NCBI GenBank assembly: GCA_963669155.1
Contig: OZ022593.1
Span: 15,814,758-15,878,757 of the forward strand
Direction: 5' to 3'
DNA: 64,000 bases
Source: Arbacia lixula
Lineage: Eukaryota > Echinodermata > Echinoidea > Arbacioida > Arbaciidae
Of this stretch, positions 1-12,700 are shown one piece after another. Every line of letters begins with the position of its first letter. Within the stretch, counting starts at the first letter, position 1. The notes under the pieces were generated by a model. That model was not told where the DNA came from. It did no database searches and saw nothing but the letters and a program-made list of their open reading frames with translations. The translations under genes and the position numbers were made by a program.

Positions 1-2164
1 ACCCTCACCAACGCTGATTATTTGCTTACTACATCAATCCATGCAAACTATCAGGTTCCTACAAAGCAGGATTAAAGAAAGACTGTAAAAAAATATACAA
101 AAAAAAATGAGTTTAAATGTTCTAAAACAAATATAAGAATTAAGATGACAATTTCATTGAGCAAACTTATCTTCAAAAAAGCATACAATCTTACCAGTAA
201 TAGCTATGAAATCTTATTATAAAATAAAAGGAAATTATTATTACAGTTTACATAACCAAGAATTGCAACATGAGCATCTACATCTTTGTACATGTTAAAT
301 TACAGATTGAGAAAAGGTGGGACACAAAACATAGATGAACATTCACGATGTGAATAATTGAGGAATAATTAATATAGTTGAGGTTCTAACACAGGGGATA
401 AGTAGACTGCACAAATATTCAGTAGGACAGAAAGCAATACAATCACATAGATGTATACCAACAAGGACACATTGGATACATTGATCAGTAGATTGCACAA
501 ATCTTCTGCAGGACAGAAAGCAAACAAGGACAGAAAGCAAAACAATCATATAGACAGAACATCAATAAGAAAACATTGGATACATTTAACTCTTTGATAG
601 CCAAACTAAAATTTTGCACATACATAATTCATGATTAGGGTATGTCTATAAACCCACAAGAAATTTTGGATTCTACAGTATCAAATTTACATATCTCTCA
701 AGAGCAGGGTGACAGAGTACATCACATTTCATCTTCAAACTGCAAGTATCTAAGTAATGAATAAATTAAAAAATGAATACTCGGTAAACCAAAATAAAAT
801 GAGGTAAATAGTACTCAAAAAGACGATACACCATGAAAACTTTTTTTCAAAAGGACAAGTTCTCTACTTACTTGTCAACAGCACATGTGACCAGATGAGC
901 GTTATAAACTTGATAATCCTTCGGTTTAGTGGTACATGTATATGAATACAGTTTTTCAAGTCATACAGCTGACATATATATATAACTCCATAATATCACT
1001 TATGTCAGAACATTAACATTTCTACATCAGCTGTAATAGCTCTACATTGCCATTTTCTCTTCTTTACACAAAATAGAAATCCATATTTACAAAGTATATG
1101 TACTTACAAAAGTGAAAGACAATAATTTGCGATGACTTTATATACAAAAAAGACATCTATATTCATGTGTACAAAACTTCAATTGAATTTGATACAAATT
1201 CTGGTGTGCTTCACGTTTAAACTTACATGTAATTACATGTCATAACACTTCTATTCACATCAAAGTATTAGTATTATATTACCACGACACACACAGTATT
1301 AAATAAACTATTTATTTGTTTTTACAAAAACTCATGCCTAAACATTCACATCAGTTTCTTATATTTGTCAAATATGGGCATTAATATTCAGTGATTAACA
1401 TGACTCTGGGCAGTATATGTGTATTCATCTTAGAGAAATACTACATTGAAAGCAATTTGAAGATGATTTTGTTGGCTTTATATACTTCAAGTGATTAAAA
1501 GATTGCATGCTTGACCTTGGGAGTGAATAAAAAAAAAGTCAGAAGCATTGTAGGGAATAAAAACAGGAATAATTTCATTGTTAAAGTCCAAAATATTTTG
1601 TATACCAGTACATAAAATATCAACACTTTGAAGAGATATTAAAGTTCAAGGTGAGAGTTACTACTGGTATAGATTATGGTACCAAGAATCATGGAGGAAA
1701 CATCTTTCTTTCTTTATGGATTTGATTTTAATAACTTTATCACTTTGAGGTGATTCTGAAGTTAAACAAGATTGAGTCACGGCAGAATGGCTAAGACCCA
1801 GGACACAGACCACAGATTATGGAACGGAATCCAGTCATCTTCAACCGGTACTATCCCTTACCTCAAAGAGAAATAGTATTGCAATACAATTCTGCCCTAC
1901 TCTGAAAAAAGGGAGCAAGTGACAAATCATTCAATACTGGGCTATTGGTACTTGTAGAATGTACCAAGCATTCCCTACATAAAGACCAAATCTGGAGAAA
2001 AACTAGTCATCTTGCTGCGAGATATTCGATCTAACATGGTGTGGTGTTGCACTGATGGCGATGCAAGTGACATATACATTTTGCTCATTTACAAGAAAAG
2101 TTTCTTGTGTTAATCACTTCCTTTTGTCAAAGTAGGGCAGACTTATCCTGATGATAATCAAGCA

Positions 2165-2455
2165 GGTGGCCTTTCTGTGATATGAAAATGGAAAGTTTGT
2201 AAAAATATTGCATCCCAAAATCCACTTTGCTGGAAAAAAAAAAAAATCACAATTGCAATCAAACATGTGACCTTACTGTGATATACGAATTTGAAGTTTG
2301 TAAAAATATCGCATCTCCAGGTTCTCTTGAAGGTAAGAAAATCGCAATCACAATAAAATATGTGACCTTAATGTGATAAAAAAATTGAAAGTTTGTAAAA
2401 ATATTGCATCTCCAGATCCTCTTGAAGGATACAAAAAATGACATTGCATAATGAA
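2165..2455. repeat. Tandem repeat, three diverged units of about 95 bp
   Basis: Three successive units share the cores TGTGATA, AAGTTTGTAAAAATAT and GCATCTCCAG, starting near 2167, 2268 and 2361. The last two also share CTCTTGAAGG. The units are diverged and no reading frame is conserved between them. Confidence 0.7.
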
Positions 2456-2892
2456 AATTACCTTGAAACTGCACATGTAACGCATCATGATGCTCAATCT
2501 AACATGCTTCCCTGAGGCTCAGAATTTGTCTTCAGCTGACTCAATGACAGAGTAATGCATTTCCTTTAAAATTGTAATGCTTAAAACAATGAATCCCAAT
2601 CTGTACATAGAGATATATCAACCAATAGAGTATACTCAGTTCCTATTATCTTGCATCTGAGGATGTATCTATCAATTAAATTCATCCTACGCTGTATTAA
2701 AGCGATATGACAAGTTTACACAAACACAAGCATGTTTTTGAATACCCTTGGTAAAACTGTTTAAAAGCACACAAAGAGATTTTGAAACAAGTTTGTGACA
2801 TTTTGGCATTTCTGGGATTTCACAAACGCATCTTTATTTTCAGACATGAAGCCCCCACTTTTCACCTACTTGATCCATTCCTCTCAGGGCTG

Positions 2893-3211
2893 GGGGGTAT
2901 CACCAAACTGTTCTAAAACTACAAAAGTCTTTACTCACAACTAGCGACCCACTCTTGTGCTAAAGGAGATTCTCAATTTTTAACACCCATCAGCTCATGT
3001 TGAAATCTGATCACTGTAAATGAACATTCTTGTTGATAACAAGTGCCTGAATACAAAGTTTATGATTCATCAAATTTGTTTAGGATTGTTGGAAATTAAG
3101 TCATATTTTAAGACAGGAGTAAACTGGGGTATCTCATTCAGCACAAGAACAGGTCACCAGTCGTGCATAAAGTTGTGCGTTGCTTACCAACAGCTTGGTG
3201 AAATACTCCCT
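2893..3211. mobile_element. Fold-back MITE, family 1, copy A
   Basis: The ends are inverted copies: GGGGTATCACCAAACTGTT on the left and the reverse complement of AACAGCTTGGTGAAATACTCCC on the right. The inverted similarity continues inward (CACTCTTGTGCTAAAG against CAGCACAAGAACAGG), so the element can fold back on itself. A better preserved copy is at 7013-7315 and a partial one at 19286-19372. It has no coding capacity and is a non-autonomous DNA element of unassigned superfamily. Confidence 0.7.
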
Positions 3212-3713
3212 TGGTGACTAGAGGGCGCTATACAGTAGGGTGTGGCAACACACACTTCTTCTTGACAGTGCAAGAGTAGATCAACGCTCTTAAAATATTG
3301 AAAGCACACACTGCAGTGAGACCTGAGGATACTACAAATTGATTCAAAATATCTCTTACATAATAAAAATCCCCCCTCCCTCCCTCCCTGGACATTCCTC
3401 CCCCCTCCCCCTCCAAACTTCACTTCCCAAACCTTGCCTCCTTGCCTCCTAAATTATCTATATCCTCTAGCATCTTTAATCTCTGCAAGCACATATCTGT
3501 AGCATTGGCAGAAATATACAGAAATGTTCTTTGTGACGGGGGGGGGGGTAATATTCCTTCCCTCAACACCTCCTGCCCATACCAACAGAAATCTCACGCA
3601 TACTAGCCCTTTGCATGCCAGGTAAAATCCTGTTCTATGGGATTTGTGTGCATCACCTGTGCAAAAATGCAAAATGACACATAAATAGATAACGATCACA
3701 ATCAGTCATTCAC

Positions 3714-6700
3714 CTAATCCTCCTCATCCTCCTCATCTTCCACGAGTCGCTCTGAGTGGAGGTTTGTGTCGTCTTCCTCGTCGGAGGCGGGGTTACGGTA
3801 GTCCTGCAGGGAGGCTTTGATGCGTACGTAGCGAGGCTCGTTGAGACATTTGCTTGCCGAGACTGTACGTGGGTGGCTCTCCCCGAATACCTGGAAATAG
3901 AAAACCAATTTTGTTCGTTTGTTTTCTGCATTAAAACTAAAAATGCAAAAGAAGAACCAAAGATTTCACTTGTTTGTTTTCTGTATTTATCATAACCATG
4001 GGCTCACTCACTGTGTTCTAAATCAATGGTCTGTTCAGGTCTTGGTAATAAGAGGGTTAATCCTCTCACTACCATGATATCATTAATCCTATAATCCTAA
4101 TGGGCTCATAATCCTATATTTGCGAGACATAACTATTCAGTATTAACCAATTTTAGTCACCAATTTATGAGGTTTCGCTTGTGAGATCCATGTGGAAACA
4201 TCTGTCAACCTTCTTCTTTTGTTATGTTCCACATCAGTTGATCTATGTTGCATGTTGGTTTACAGCATTTGTTTGTGTAATCTATGTTCATGTTACTTTG
4301 TATTATTGTGTTATTTGTACACAGGGCCTCCGGGGAAAACGGTGCCAAGCTCACTGATGGGGCTATCCCATTTAAAAAAGACTTAATAAATAAAAATTAT
4401 CTGTGTTATAAATTAATTGTCTCTTTATGCCTCGGTTTCACGAGTGTTAAAAAAAATACAGCAAAAACCCCCCAGTGATTTTATTTGTTTGTTTTCTATA
4501 TCAATCCACTCATTACCATGGGCTCATTAAATGTGTTATAAATGAATGGTGTCTTTACACCTTGGTATCAAGAGAGTTAAAGCAAACAGAGCAAGAAAAC
4601 AAACTATTTCAGGTTGTATGCCTCTTTTAAAAAACTCCTGAAACTCAATATGAATCAGCAGAATGACAGTAATTTAAGGAAAGTAATGACAATAGTGCCA
4701 TATTCATTGGGCTTAAAAAATCGGGAAGTTAGAAAAATCGCGAAGTTCGGGTGAAAGTTGCCTAGCAACCGTACCAAAAGCCGAATGGTCCTATTGTCCC
4801 AGTCCCCTAATTTCGTGATTTTTCTAACTTCGCGATTTTTTAAAGCCCAATGAGAATGGCACTAATGAGTATGGAATGAACTCCAAATTGCTTGCAAACA
4901 AAATAGAGCAAGTAAACGATCCACTTCAAGTAGTGTGCCCCAAACACAGTATGGATCAGTGCTATACCCTTATGACAATGTGTATGAAATATGACAGTCC
5001 AAGCTGCACTAACCATTAGAGGGGAAAGAGGAAAATACCCTCACTTTTGGTTTACTTCCGCGCTTCATGGCAACCATAGTCTACATATAAAAAATTATAT
5101 TACATTCTCATCATCAAATTTTGAGTTTAGTACAACTCCATGGCATTCACAAAATGCCATGGGGAGTGAGAGTTCATACACCAAAAAGCAATCAAATGTG
5201 TAGTCTTGACTGACAGTGTTCAAACTCAATCTGGTTTGGGGAGCCTGACCGATAAAATACCTCGCACCAAAGAAGGTCTAAGGTGCATTGCACATCTTGC
5301 CTCATTGCTCAGCATGAAGGTTTGTGTGTTCTGTGCTAGTGCATTCTCGGATCTCTAAGGTACACAAACCATTGAATTTCTGGTGGCTTATCCAAAATTG
5401 AATTTGAAACCTTGCAATAATTACAGTTCCACTTTATCAGTTTCCAGTTTTAACCCTTAGCCTGCCCTAATGAATAGAGCCCAGTGCCACTCCGCCAATC
5501 CCCATTGTGTCAGCCCAAATCCACCCTGTGCCAAGTTTATTTTGAGGCCTATTCTGTTGCGCTTTATTTTATGTGTTGGCATTTTCAAACCCCTATATTT
5601 TGAAACCTATACACTTATACAGAAATATTTGTAAATAAAAATTGTGGGAAATTTTATAAGCTTTATCATGATATCAAGAATGTATAGCGAAGCTACTTAG
5701 TTTATCTATTTTAAACTAATAACAAACGTTAAGTTGCAGAGGATCAGGCACAAGATCAGTGTCGATGAAGCAACTCCGTTTCTTGCTAGGGGGAGGCATA
5801 TTGATGATATGATATCAAGTATAAAGCTCTTAATGACTTGAGAAAAGCCACTCTGACAGGTGTAGACGAAGACGAGTGACCGAAAGCCTATTATCTGGTG
5901 CACACAAAGCGATGAAGCGCGTGCAAATCATTCAGTAACAGTGCAATAAGCATGAACAATCTACAACCATATGGGAAGTTTGGAAGTTGTTCTATCAGAC
6001 ACACAGATGTGGAATAGATCAACCAAAAAAAAAAGGTGACACACTTCTGAATTCATGCTTTTGCCTGAAAAATGACATCCATGTATTACCTCAATGCAGA
6101 GCTTGTGCCAGTGGACAAAGTACTCATAGGCCTTGTAATAGTCTTGAATATCTTCGTAGTAGATGCCCGTGTTGCTGATGATCCTGGTCATGAGTTTGCA
6201 GTTGTCTCCAAAGGCCTGTCTGCACTGCTCGTACGCAATCAGGTACCACTGCAAGAATGTGACGGAAAGATCAAACAAACCAAAAGTAAACTCTCGTTAC
6301 TGCATTTGACATAGGATCCTGTTTTTATTCTCTTGCGCTATTTCTTTATTCAAGTACCTTCTTGTTATTTACAAGACAAACAATTATCACTGGCTATTCA
6401 TCCGCAATGAGTAACGTATTTAGCATTAAATAAAAAATAATTGAACTGCTACATGATAGGTGTGCCTCTGTACTGAAGTAATCAAAATCTTGATAAAACT
6501 TGATTGTCCTTCATTTAGAAACATTTCATCTGGGGAAATTTGACTGTGCGCCATCCACTAGCATGCCTCCGCCCTCCTACACAGACAATCTGAAGTATTG
6601 CCTAAATCTATAATATTCAGTAAACTTTCATCTTCTAATGCCTGGAAAACTTGCTATGTGGCAATGACGTACAACTGAATTGAAAGAGGCTGATCATATA

Positions 6701-9700
6701 TATCATCATTGTACCATGTTTGGTGATATTTGGTGAAATATTTCACAATTGATCACGTAAACAACATTTCACAATTTGACCTCAACCTATCATATTTGAT
6801 CTTGACCTATATGACCTTTAACCTATCTGACCTAAATTATAATCACTAACTTTTGCTTGTTCTTGCCCTATTTTACTCAAACCTATCCCATTCTCTTCTC
6901 TTTCTATCTTCCTTGACAAACACTTTTTATTTGAATGAACTTCCCCTTTCAGGGGAAGGGAAACCTGCTAGAGTGAACTAGGTACAATGTAAGACTACAG
7001 GGAATCTGTGGTCTCTTGGTTTCACCAAACTGCTCTTACGCTACAAACGACTTTACGAACGACTGGTGACCCTTTCTTGTGCTAAATCAGATTCTCAATG
7101 ATTTTGATTCCCATCAGCTAGAGTTGAAATCTGAACTTTATACATTAACATTCTCATTAACAAGTTCTACATACAGAGCTTATTTGTCAAATTTGATTAG
7201 GATTGTTGGAAATTCAACCCCACTATGTTGAAACATCTGATTTAGCACAAGAAAGGGTCACCAGTCGTTCGTAAAGTTGCTTGTAGCTTACGTACAGCTT
7301 GGTGAAACACCCCCAGGGCTATTAAGCATGGAGAGCAGTACCAGACACAAAAGTACACACATCATATCACAAGTTTATAGATTTAACTTATTGAAACTAG
7401 TTTGCTAAAAGTGGTTACAATTAATACATAACTAGTTAATTGGCAATAAGGGTTTGAGACATTAATATATATGGAATAATGAAATCATAGGTTAATCTAA
7501 TGTGCAACATATTAAATGAAATGGATGTAAAATGATTTAATTTTTTGATGTGATTTAATCTTATTTAATTGTATGAACATATGTTAACTTATTGTCAAAG
7601 TATGTAACCAGTGGAAAACAAATTTCTATAAATTTCTACATAAATGTAATGTTCAAGGACGCAATAAATTTTAATTCAATGTAGACAGTGTGCCCTCTTT
7701 CGGTGAGTTACCGTATTGTACACGCATGCTTACGTGGCAATTTTTCATATCATAATTTTGTGTGGTATTTTAACAAAAAAATTCTGATGGACTTTGAGCT
7801 CTTATGTGAAAAAAATAATTTGTTTGATGCTGAACATTTTTTGTTGACATGTGCACGCTATGAGTTTTAATAAAAGGGGCTTCTGAATGGTGTAAAAATA
7901 TAAAGGATGTTTATCGAGGACGTGGTGTAGTGAACTCTGAGATCAAAGCATACCCATGTCGCGTTTAATGCACATGCAAAAAGCCGGTTCGTACATTATC
8001 GAGCGTGATTGAGAGACGCGCCATAAAGCACCAACCAGCAACAACATTATTTTTGATCATCGTACTTTGTTGTGAAGTCACACTCGTTGGATCAATTTAG
8101 CAAGATAGCTGTACAAAATGTGGTATCATCATGCGATTGTGATTGTAGTGATGGGACTGGGTGCTGCTAAACATGTGGTGGCGCAGGACCTGGGAAACAA
8201 AACAGGATATTTCAATGAGTCAATGACACTGAGGTTCCCATACACTATGGATGTAGCAGACCGGGCAATAATGACAATGGACAAGATCAAAATATCTTAT
8301 AAACACACTGGCGCCATTATCGCCATACCGACGAGAGAGCGCGAATCATCCGCCAACCATTGGAAGTTCCAGATGGAACTAGGACCGTGGAAAGACAATG
8401 CTGAGATGGCATTCATCCTCATGATTCCTGCCCTAGAACACGGAGACCAGCGGAGATTAGTGATAACAATTGCAACCCCACGAACGACATTCACTTACCA
8501 CATCTACATACATGTGCTACTCCGAGAAAAGCCCGTGGATGATGGTAATGGTATCTCCACAGAGCTTACGTCTACCACTGATGAAGAGGTTGTTACCACT
8601 ACAGCACAACCAACGACAACCACCAACGAGACCCAGAAAATGATGCCATTATTACCTGCCATTTTGGCGATAGTCATCATTGTGGCGATAGTCATCATTG
8701 TGGCCATACGCTGGTTTTTGAACAAATACGGAGTGCCACAGTACTGCAGGTATGTTCTCAAATACTCAATTCAACAGGGTCAACTTCAGCTGCCAAATGC
8801 CTCGAAAAATGACTGCGAATGCGCGATGTGGGTCTCTCATGTAATCTCTTGCTATGGCTCTCTCATAAAATAAAATCAAACTTCAACCAATGGAACCTTC
8901 CTGTTTAATCTATTTCCCATTACATTTTTTATATTGATTATCTAGTGCATCACTCAATTCATCAAAGAAGTATATTTGTTTGCAAATCCATTGGGTGGGG
9001 GAAGTTAAGAAACTGTAGCTTTAATAAACACATCTCCCCATAAATAATGAATACCACAAGAAGAAGCGTGATTTTAACACTGCAACTGTTTATACATGTA
9101 CATACAAGTACATGGAGCATTGGCAAATTGAGGCACAAGCTTTCACCAGTTTCAACCATGTATATGCATACAGCAGGTATTTTGAGACTGTTTATTTAGA
9201 AAAGATACTTAAAAAAAAAAAAAGTATATATATCAAGTATGATTCTTTTTAACTGCAGGACCCGTTGGTGCAGCAACAACGAGAACAGATCAGATACGAC
9301 ACCATCAGGACAGGAGGGGTATGAGCTTAAAAACCTTTCTTTCTTATTTACCTCCTGAGAATATCGATCAATTTTAATGTATTAACTTTTAATGGATTCA
9401 TTCATGTGTCTGCTTTTATTGAAACCAACTTAATTTCCGGGTGAACTACCCCTTTAACATAAGGATGCACACAATAGGCATCACAGTACGCCATGTGCAA
9501 CGAACGTTGCATGAGGGCGTCAACACACGACCATGTTGCCTTGAGGAAGGTCAAGCTCGAATTGTTCCTGTGACTACTTTGCAGTGCACCAGTGTTGACA
9601 GTTTTCCTTAGATTGTAGATTTGATAAACAAACTAAAAAACATATTTTGTACAGATCATTGAGAAATGTTTTTTTGTTTTGTTGTTTTTTATATTTTTAT

Positions 9701-12700
9701 ATGTAAATTTACTGCAAAATTAGAATTCAAAATAAGCCAAAAGCACTGAATATGTTAATGTATGAGGTCAAAGTGAGCGTGCAGAAGGTGGATTTCACTT
9801 TCGTGAGAAGTCTTATTGCGTGTAACCATAAAGAACATGATGTGCAAGAGAAGTTCACTACGCGAAATTAGCTGTGTTAATGCGCTTAATCAGCTGATAA
9901 ACAGGGGGAAAACGTAACGGTCAAAGCTGGCGCTGTTCACAAGTGGCACAGAATCTTTTTCCCATAGACTGCATGCATCACAAAATCGAGCTTGACCTTC
10001 ATCAAGGCAACACGGTCTTGTGTTGACGCCCTCAATGTTCGTTGACCATGTGCATACTCATTGTATGAAAGATCCTTCCTTCAAAGAACATAACATGATG
10101 CATACCTTATTGCATCACTTCTTCCCGGACATTATAATATGACACACAGATTCCATGCAACAGTCACAGTATTGCAAGATAACACTCTCTTTATATGTAA
10201 ATTGAATAAGGTGAAAACCACATGAAGCCATGATTGTGAGATTTCTTGCATATCATTGTTAGGGTATACCTCTGATGCTTCATGACTTTGAGTTTCAAGT
10301 CTTTTGAAAATGGGACACCCTGCCTTTATTTATCAGTGATCACAAGCCATCAAAATTTGCAATAAAAATTTACATTGCCAAATTGGCAATTCATTTTTAG
10401 TCCAATTTTCAAAAGTCATCCATAATGGCAGTTCAGAGGCATCAACAAGGACAAATTCTCTGTGGAAACACATATAATTCATTTTTAATTGAATTATCTT
10501 TTTTTTTTTGAGTGGGCAGATTGATAATTGCACCAGCCTTACAAAAATGTTTTTTTCTTGACAGGATACCCATGGAAAACAACCCTGGAAATAGACAAGC
10601 AAGCAATGAAGGGGGAGGCCTGTTACAGCCTGAGCTTGAACCACTTGCCGATAATGTGGATCGTGAGAATGCATCAGGTGCTGCTCCTGCTGATGCCGAT
10701 TTTTTGGACGCTCTCTCCGCCAAGTTGTAAGTTAGACCATCTATGGACCTATCATGGATGGACTTCACTTGGATAGACTTCCTTTGATCTATGATGAACG
10801 CCGCCTCATAAAAATTCAAGACATTCAGGTGTTCCAAAAAAAAAAGCTGTATTTCTAATTAGGCAGTTCCTTCCTCTGAATAACAAAAGAATATCTGGTT
10901 TGAGAAATATGTCAACCATTCAGCCTTTGCTGGGAGTTCATAGCTGATCTTATTACACACATTGGAAATTAGATTGGGGGTGAGCGAAGGGAAATTTTGA
11001 AAAATTTGTAGAAAGAAATTTCCGCACATGAAATTGAGTTTGTTTCCATGGAAGGTGAAACACTCAATAAACGATTTACAAGATATTTGTAAGGAAATAT
11101 GATTGCCCAATGTACGATATGGAGGTATTTCTCTGACATGTTTTTCAACAGTATTCTCGATTTATAAAAAAAAAACAAAGCAACAATATAATCTGAAATT
11201 CACAGAATCGCATCATTATACAATGTTCTGCTACTGCACATGCACTTCAGTACATGAAGTGGTTCTGAAATCTTCTGCGCATACAGAATATATATATTGC
11301 ACTAAATGCATCCAAAATTTGTCTTGCATATTTTGGCGGCGGACCTCCCTCGATCAAAGAACCAAACGTGTAAAAATATTCTATTGTGCTATCAATGAAC
11401 GCAACTGGTGTAGGAATAAATTACTCTTCGTGTCGACTCCAGTTCTAACACCTTATTGGTTAGACTTACATTAATCCAAGGGTAGGCTAGTTACTGTATA
11501 AGTTGTTTCAGCACATCACGCGCTCGCCAATATCAAAACAAACAACTCTCTCTGCGGTGTCTTGTGCACATACCAGCTCAGTCTCACACACAATTGGGTA
11601 CAAGTATACACTAAGGACGGCCCATGCGGTCGCCAGTTAGTAGCGTCTGGCGGTGCTCAATTAAGCCTCTCAATAACATGTGCAAGTGAGATTTCTCCCA
11701 TTTGCGCGTATACATATCATAGCAGGCCTGGGGGCAGTCTATGCATTATATAGTGGTAATGCTGAGTGTCAATCGTGAAAACACCCATCAGGGAAACTGT
11801 CCGCAACCCTGTCATTCACAGAAATATCTGTATGCAAAAATATAGGCTCATACAGTAGTTAGATTTTAAATTGGGTATCTAAGCTTGGTCTTTGATGATA
11901 TCAGTAGAATACAGTCCGTAGAGTTCAGATCTTTCACTCCAAATTATTCCGACTACAGTGTGTCTTTCATGGAATATGTGTGATCAGAGCTCTTCTACTT
12001 TGGAATAAGTCTTCTGCAATATATTTTCATCTGTCCTTGACACTTTATGTTGGCATATAGATATATTCAACACAATGTCTAGTGGTCTGCTCAATAATAA
12101 AGACTTGAATTATTCATGTGTTGGTGAGTGTGATGACCAAGGCACTAAAAGTAATGGCCTACAGGTCTTAGCCCTATAGACCAGAGTAAGCCCTAGTGTA
12201 GTTGGGATGTCAAAATTTGCCATGGAACTGCAGAAACTAAAGAAATGTGCCTTAATTGTGTCCTAAAATGTATTAGAAGTTTATTCATAGCTTGTTGTCC
12301 ATTGTCCAAACAGTATAGATTGTATGGGAGTTGTGCTGGTTAGTATCTTCATAAATTTCATGATGCTTGCATGTACAGTGGAGCCCAAATAAAACTTAAT
12401 TGTCTGATCTAGATCAAACTATGGCCATAAGCATTTATACAATGCACAAGCTAGATATTTTGACAGGTCCATCTGGGCTCCACTGAATTTTAAACTTATC
12501 TTGCCTTTCTCTGATAGTGTAGAATACATTATAGAGATGTTAGCTGTCTCTGGAGGAAACATCACAAAATATTCATACTGAGGGGGTTTGCATGCGCTGA
12601 GGGAACGTAAATAAGTCATGAGCTGAAGGTGAGTACTTATTAGCTCCCAAAGAAGCAGTGCAAAATCCTGAGGTTTAAACATTTTGTGATATTTATGACA

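Larger units (their letters stand above)
1..3713. other. Gene-free flank downstream of the DUF4062-NACHT-TPR gene
   Basis: No conserved coding segment is visible on either strand. The stretch lies 3' of the stop codon of the minus-strand NTPase gene and probably includes its 3' UTR. A minus-strand AATAAA (TTTATT on the plus strand near 2833) is a possible but unproven polyadenylation signal. The only structure I can support here is a short tandem array near 2165-2455, a fold-back element at 2893-3211 and a CTCC-rich run near 3365-3420. The first 35 or so bases resemble 28567-28600, so the window starts inside a dispersed repeat. Confidence 0.6.

Noticed and set aside
10859-11178. Minus-strand frames seen in both 10743 and 56651 repeat copies
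   Set aside because: The frames shift between the copies and accumulate stops, so the similarity is at DNA level only.
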